Source of the DNA: Allolobophora icterica
Lineage: Eukaryota > Annelida > Clitellata > Crassiclitellata > Lumbricidae
Direction of reading: 5' to 3'
Assembly: GCA_963556255.1 (NCBI GenBank)
Contig: OY744605.1
Coordinates: 65,530,702 to 65,594,701, forward strand
Length of the DNA stretch: 64,000 bases
In this document: positions 59,041 through 64,000 of the stretch, in pieces
How positions within the stretch are numbered: the stretch's first letter is position 1
How the letters are laid out: each line of letters opens with the position of its first letter
Position numbers and translations under genes: made by a program
The notes under the pieces: model-generated
Seen by the model: the letters and a program-made list of their open reading frames with translations, nothing else
The model's database searches: none
Told to the model about the DNA's origin: nothing

Positions 59041-59059
59041 TACTTTAATATATTGGTGT

Positions 59060-59061
<2 letters not shown>

Positions 59062-59139
<78 letters not shown>
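59062..59139. repeat. (TA)n microsatellite
   Basis: A pure TA run of about 78 bp. Confidence 0.96.
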
Positions 59140-59145
<6 letters not shown>

Positions 59146-59999
59146 AGGTGTAGAATTTGAATGGAGGAATTTGTCAATGCAAAGAAACTTACCAATTTAA
59201 GCTGATTATTAAACATTTTGTCCGAAAAAAGGTCAACAATTTATATGCCTATACACAAACACATATATATATGTATATAAAACCATTTACATATATGCTT
59301 ATGCATTTAACTGTTTTACATATATATATATATACATATATATACATATATATATACACACACACACATTGTTATACATTATACATGTCAAAGAAATGAA
59401 ATTCACATGATTATTTTACCCATACCGATACAAGAAGAGCAGTCCATTAAGCTAGCCCTGAGGCAACCATCAGCAAGTCCTTCAATCACATTGCTCAGCG
59501 CCATAGACAAATGCTTGATCACTAGATAAGGCACTTAATATATTAAAATGCATAGTAATAATAATAATAACAATAATAATTCCTTAATATGAGCTATGCT
59601 CTGTATTCTGTAACAGCCTTGTGTGTGTAGTTTAACCATATTGTGTCTTAGCATCACCTTTATCCTTGTCCAGGACAGGAAAAACCAAAAAACAACAGTG
59701 CCGCAGTTAACAAACATGGGCCCATATCAGTTGCCAAACATGGCACAATGCGGGCCAATTGAGCACCCAACTGTCTTCTGTGTTGTCTTCATATGTACCT
59801 CACATGATACCATAAATTTTTAATCGAAGACATTTTACTCTAGTAATGTGAGTCCACATAAAAAGATAAAACCTATTAAGATAAAAAAAATTCATTCACA
59901 CATATATTTACATGCATACAAATATCCATTTAAATAAATATACATTAAACAAATACACATACACACATACATAAAGACACACAGACATAGTTACATTCA
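59140..59999. other. Unassigned AT-rich sequence with TA/CA tracts and a SINE-body fragment
   Basis: 59465-59510 (CAGCAAGTCCTTCAATCAC) matches the SINE body of 49780-49948. Otherwise no gene was seen. Confidence 0.4.
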
Positions 60000-60306
60000 A
60001 ACGTACATACATGCACACAGAGTTCTCAATGGATGGAATGGCAATTGAGAATGAAAGCCAGTCAAAGACAAGACATGTACCAGGAATAACAGGCTTTCCA
60101 GCAGATGCTGATCGAAGACAGGATCAACCATTAACAGAGTTGCAAGGTGTGACCATGAAAGATAAGTAAGGTGACAGATGATCTGCATGTGCTCTGGACA
60201 TGAGGGATGCCAAAGGACTATTGCAAGACTTCAAGTAGTATACAGTAATCCACACAGTCAAAAACAGCAGAGGAATTTTGAAAGTTGAAGTTGGTACATA
60301 CACATA
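60000..60306 (-). repeat. LINE reverse transcriptase fragment
   Basis: The minus strand reads AVFDCVDYCILLEVLQ, a stop, then SFGIPHVQ. It resembles the AAFDTVDH.ILLEVL region of L2/CR1-like enzymes. Truncated at both ends. Confidence 0.65.
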
Positions 60307-60314
60307 CATACATG

Positions 60315-60732
60315 GGTAATCAGGCATACTGAGTGCCTGTGTATATAAACAATATGGTTACCACTAACTGCTCCAACAGAGCGCTGCTACCTACCTGCCA
60401 CATCTCATAATGTAAGTACGTAAGTAATGAACACAAACTTTAATTGACTTCTTAAGAAACAGAACCAAATAAAGTAGCGAGTGCCTGAAAATGGTTACTG
60501 AGTGTTTCGTGGGAAGAGGAAGTGTAATTTGGCACTTGCGGTTGTTTTTGTGCAATATGTCCAACCGTTTCATGACGCTAAACAGTCAATCATGTAATAA
60601 AAGTTTGTGTTCGTTACTTACTTAACAAATTGCATTATGGGATGTGGCAGGTAGATAGCAGTGCTCTATTGGAGCGAAGTCTGTGGCAACCATATTGTTT
60701 ATATAAACACGCTCTCAGTCTGCATGATTACC
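60315..60732. mobile_element. MITE with about 135-bp inverted ends starting GGTAATCA (copy 2)
   Basis: GGTAATCAGGCATACTGAG at the left and its imperfect inverted copy at the right. The exact octamer CATACATG is at 60307-60314 and 60733-60740. Sister of 36506-36885. No coding sequence. Confidence 0.88.
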
Positions 60733-60944
60733 CATACATGACACTACAAAAACACATGGAAACCTTACATTTAACTGATATGTATGTATGTATATTTGTT
60801 TATTGAGTAAACTGCTTGTCATACCACAACCAGGAACAAAAAAGTTAAGAAAAGAAAGGGAAATGAACATTCAATCGGATCAACAAAGGGCAATGCTCAG
60901 GACTATCGTCTATAAAATATCTCGTAGTCAAGGACTTTTAGAGG

Positions 60945-61030
60945 GGCGTTTCTGCATGAACCCAGGTTAAGAAACGTTTTATTCGGTCAGCAGTACAGCA
61001 TGCTAACCACTATATTATCAAGAGCCCCCC
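60945..61030 (-). repeat. tRNA-like sequence (SINE head or tRNA pseudogene)
   Basis: Read on the minus strand: GATAATATAGTGGTTAGCAT (A-box region) and, further on, CTGGGTTCATGC (degenerate B box). The cloverleaf is not complete, so it is not a working tRNA gene. Confidence 0.5.
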
Positions 61031-61735
61031 GGCAAACTTGCGATATCGGGGTCCATATCAAAAGTTAATGACTAACCAATTTCAATGGGACTATGTATTA
61101 CAAGAGGTCACACCTTGACACTAATAATCCTAATTAAATGAAAGAAGGGTTTGCTAATCTAACGAAACTAACTAGTTAGCGCCAAAGACACTAATAAGGC
61201 TAGTTTTTGCCACAACGGTTCCAACTATTAAAACAGCTGTGTAAACTCTAAACATGCGACCCCAAACGTGACCGATTATACACTTGTATATATGCTCTGA
61301 CTGACGTCAATCATATTTGATATGACGGCGTCGTTAAATAAACGTTACAAACCATCTAAACATGCACAGTTTTAAAACATTCAAGTTTTAAAATAGTCCA
61401 GCTCTTTGTTTTACACCTTACTATAACATGAAACTGTTGGAGTTTAACAAGATTTGCAAGGATGAGTTGAGTGTTTTGCAATATTTGAAATACAAAAAAT
61501 TCAGCATAGTGAGATTTGAATATTCACCTTGAACACTTCAGCTTTAAAGTTACCTTAAAATTTTTAACTAGTGTTATTAGCGTCATTGATGCAGGAAACA
61601 TTCGTGTATAGATATTTGTTGTTAACTTGTTTAATTAAACTACGCCTGTTAGTGTTACGGTGAGACCTCCTGGTATACATGTAGTCAACTTTCCAGGTTG
61701 CACAACCCCTATAGCACAAGTTTACCGAACCACCA

Positions 61736-61737
<2 letters not shown>
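61031..61737. other. Unassigned AT-rich sequence
   Basis: No gene or element border was recognised. Confidence 0.35.
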
Positions 61738-61792
<55 letters not shown>

Positions 61793-61843
61793 GTATGTAT
61801 GATGTATGTATGTATGTATGTATGTATGTATGTATGTATGTAT
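61738..61843. repeat. (AAT)n and (TATG)n microsatellites
   Basis: AAT run at 61738-61790, then a TATG run at 61796-61842. Confidence 0.96.
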
Positions 61844-62984
61844 CAAAACACTTAATATAGCAACCTTTAAGTACCTCACAAAAGCAATATGGTAATAATA
61901 ATATTCAATTTAAAAACAAATATTAAGTGAAATTTGACATAGCAACAGACTGGAAATTCTACTTACAACTGAAAAACGTTCAAGGTATTCACAGTGTTTC
62001 ACGGATATGCCACACTAGGCTCAAACAGAAAATCAATTCCAGTCACATGGCTACCGACTTTGATAGCTACATGGCTATGTAGACGATGATTGCAGATTCT
62101 GCAAATGCAATACAGAAAGTCACTGAGAGCACACTAAAAAGCACATAAATTTTAATGACTGCTCGACTTCTACCAGAAAACCCAAGTATAATCGCCAAGT
62201 AAAGTCTGAGGTGCGCCACTGGTTGATAATTCGAATAACTACCACGAGCAAGTCTGTTAAGCGCTATATGCTTATATTAATGGCAATATCTCGGTCAAAG
62301 CTGTGTTTTCATTACACAAATATGGTAATAAGTGATACGAATTTGGGATTTAAGATTACTTACTTGAATCATCAGAAGTTCGCGACATTTGTAATAGATC
62401 TAAACGTCCGCCATTTTTTCTAAAGGAACCATAATGTCATGGCCTCGTGACCATGCACGAACCAAGGGGCGTAAGTTAGGAATTCATACGCTACGCGGGA
62501 AAGTGTTGAAAATAATAGAGTCCCTGGCATTGCACAACTGAGAAGGTGAAAGAATAAACTTTTGTAACAATTGGCCTTCACTTATTTACACTGATAACAT
62601 TGCACAACAAATTTACTTAGTAACCTATAACTAATTTCCATTTTAAAGAATTTTCAGGCGTGGCCAGTTTCGACAGAATTATGCGTAAACAAACATCACA
62701 GAAATAATTGGTTATAATAGTTGATCCCCAATTAATGGCAACGGGTTATGTTTCAAAACATATTTACTTTATTTAAAAATAAATTAATTTTAACTTTGCG
62801 AATTTTATAATCGGCGGCAAATGCCTTAGGAGTATTAGTGCGTTCAGTGGTGGAACTATTTTTTTTAGATAAGTAAGAAAGCACGCAAATCTGTAACACT
62901 TCATGTCAAAGTCTAAATATCTAAATACCCTGTTACAATGTCCAGTTTATTTCTTAAGCCAGCTGCTCTCGGCAATGGCCATGC
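61844..62984. other. Unassigned sequence with a YY1-like site
   Basis: 62409-62420 reads CGCCATTTTTTC (minus strand GAAAAAATGGCG), resembling YY1 promoter sites, but there is no gene model to support a promoter. The rest shows nothing recognisable. Confidence 0.35.
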
Positions 62985-63450
62985 ATTATTAGACTACGGC
63001 AACTCGCCCTTTCTGAACAAAGACATACCCAAAATAAACCGCCCCAATTAGTTATTCAGCCCCGTGCTGTCAGTAAAACCCCGAAACATAACCAAATCAC
63101 TTCTGTCCTGAAATCTCTCCAATTGCCTAAAATACCCGAACGAATAGAATATAAACTGATATCACTCACCTACAATACCCCTCTGGTTTGGTACAAAGCA
63201 GCAATTATTTAAACTTGACTTCTCACTTCTCTCAGCTCACTTTCCGAACTTCTCAAACCCTATGAATGTCCTCGACCTCGGAATCAACTTAGACTGTTCT
63301 TTTGCTTAGACTGGCCTTTGCTTCTCATCTCTCCTTATATTACTTTCTCGCACTTGCTACTACCACTTGAGGAGACTGCGAGCTATCCGCGCCTCTCCTG
63401 GATTTTCATTACCATTATCCATTATCCCTATGGAACTCTTCCCTTGGTAC
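62985..63450 (+). repeat. LINE fragment (same family as 7808-8459)
   Basis: The + strand translation gives SVLKSLQLPKIPERIEYKLI, LTYNT and LSYFL-type pieces after frame changes. Degenerate 3' part only. Confidence 0.65.
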
Positions 63451-63474
63451 TACGTGGGACCTACTTAAGCTCGG

Positions 63475-64000
<526 letters not shown>

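Overview
The window is animal nuclear DNA. Genes have introns with GT/AG borders, microsatellites are long, and most of the rest is layered transposable elements. Two things suggest a marine deuterostome invertebrate, an echinoderm-like animal being my best but unproven guess: a Ty3/gypsy element with integrase ahead of reverse transcriptase (the Gmr1-type order, reported from deuterostomes), and strong enrichment of the octamer TAGGCCTA, which I associate with such genomes from memory only. No prokaryotic feature, CRISPR array or rRNA gene was seen.

The only recognisable host genes are three paralogues of a METTL7/TMT1-type methyltransferase, all on the + strand and each with two visible coding exons: copy 1 (1030-1554 + 2447-2713), copy 2 (28099-28613 + 29611-29877, with a 1-bp frameshift in the N-terminal membrane segment) and copy 3 (38603-39124 + 40071-40328, with a diverged C-terminal exon). 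They lie in a duplicated segment. The segment also carries a broken Cys-rich protein sequence of unknown function and a LINE 3' end upstream (best seen at 36922-38290, again at 1-715), plus shared downstream sequence.

Region by region: 2.7-9.7 kb is a stack of DNA transposons (hAT remnants, a Mutator-like element with a transposase fragment, a fold-back element) mixed with LINE 3' ends. 10-21 kb holds microsatellites, a possible solo LTR, and a full-length Gmr1-like retrotransposon (11087-20991) inserted in a TA repeat. That element is itself interrupted by a 3.4-kb gag-only LTR element (15986-19351) in the opposite orientation. 21-27.3 kb is LINE remains, microsatellites and unassigned transposon sequence. 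28-45.9 kb is METTL7 copies 2 and 3 with nested hAT elements and MITEs. 46-50.7 kb is LINE, SINE and hAT debris. 50.8-52.6 kb is a 195-bp dimeric satellite. 52.8-64 kb is AT-rich, with LINE fragments, small inverted-repeat elements and simple repeats.

Most element borders were set by reading matching inverted ends together with 8-9 bp target-site duplications. In several cases a paralogous copy of the host sequence shows the unoccupied site. All product names come from reading translations by eye; no database search was possible.
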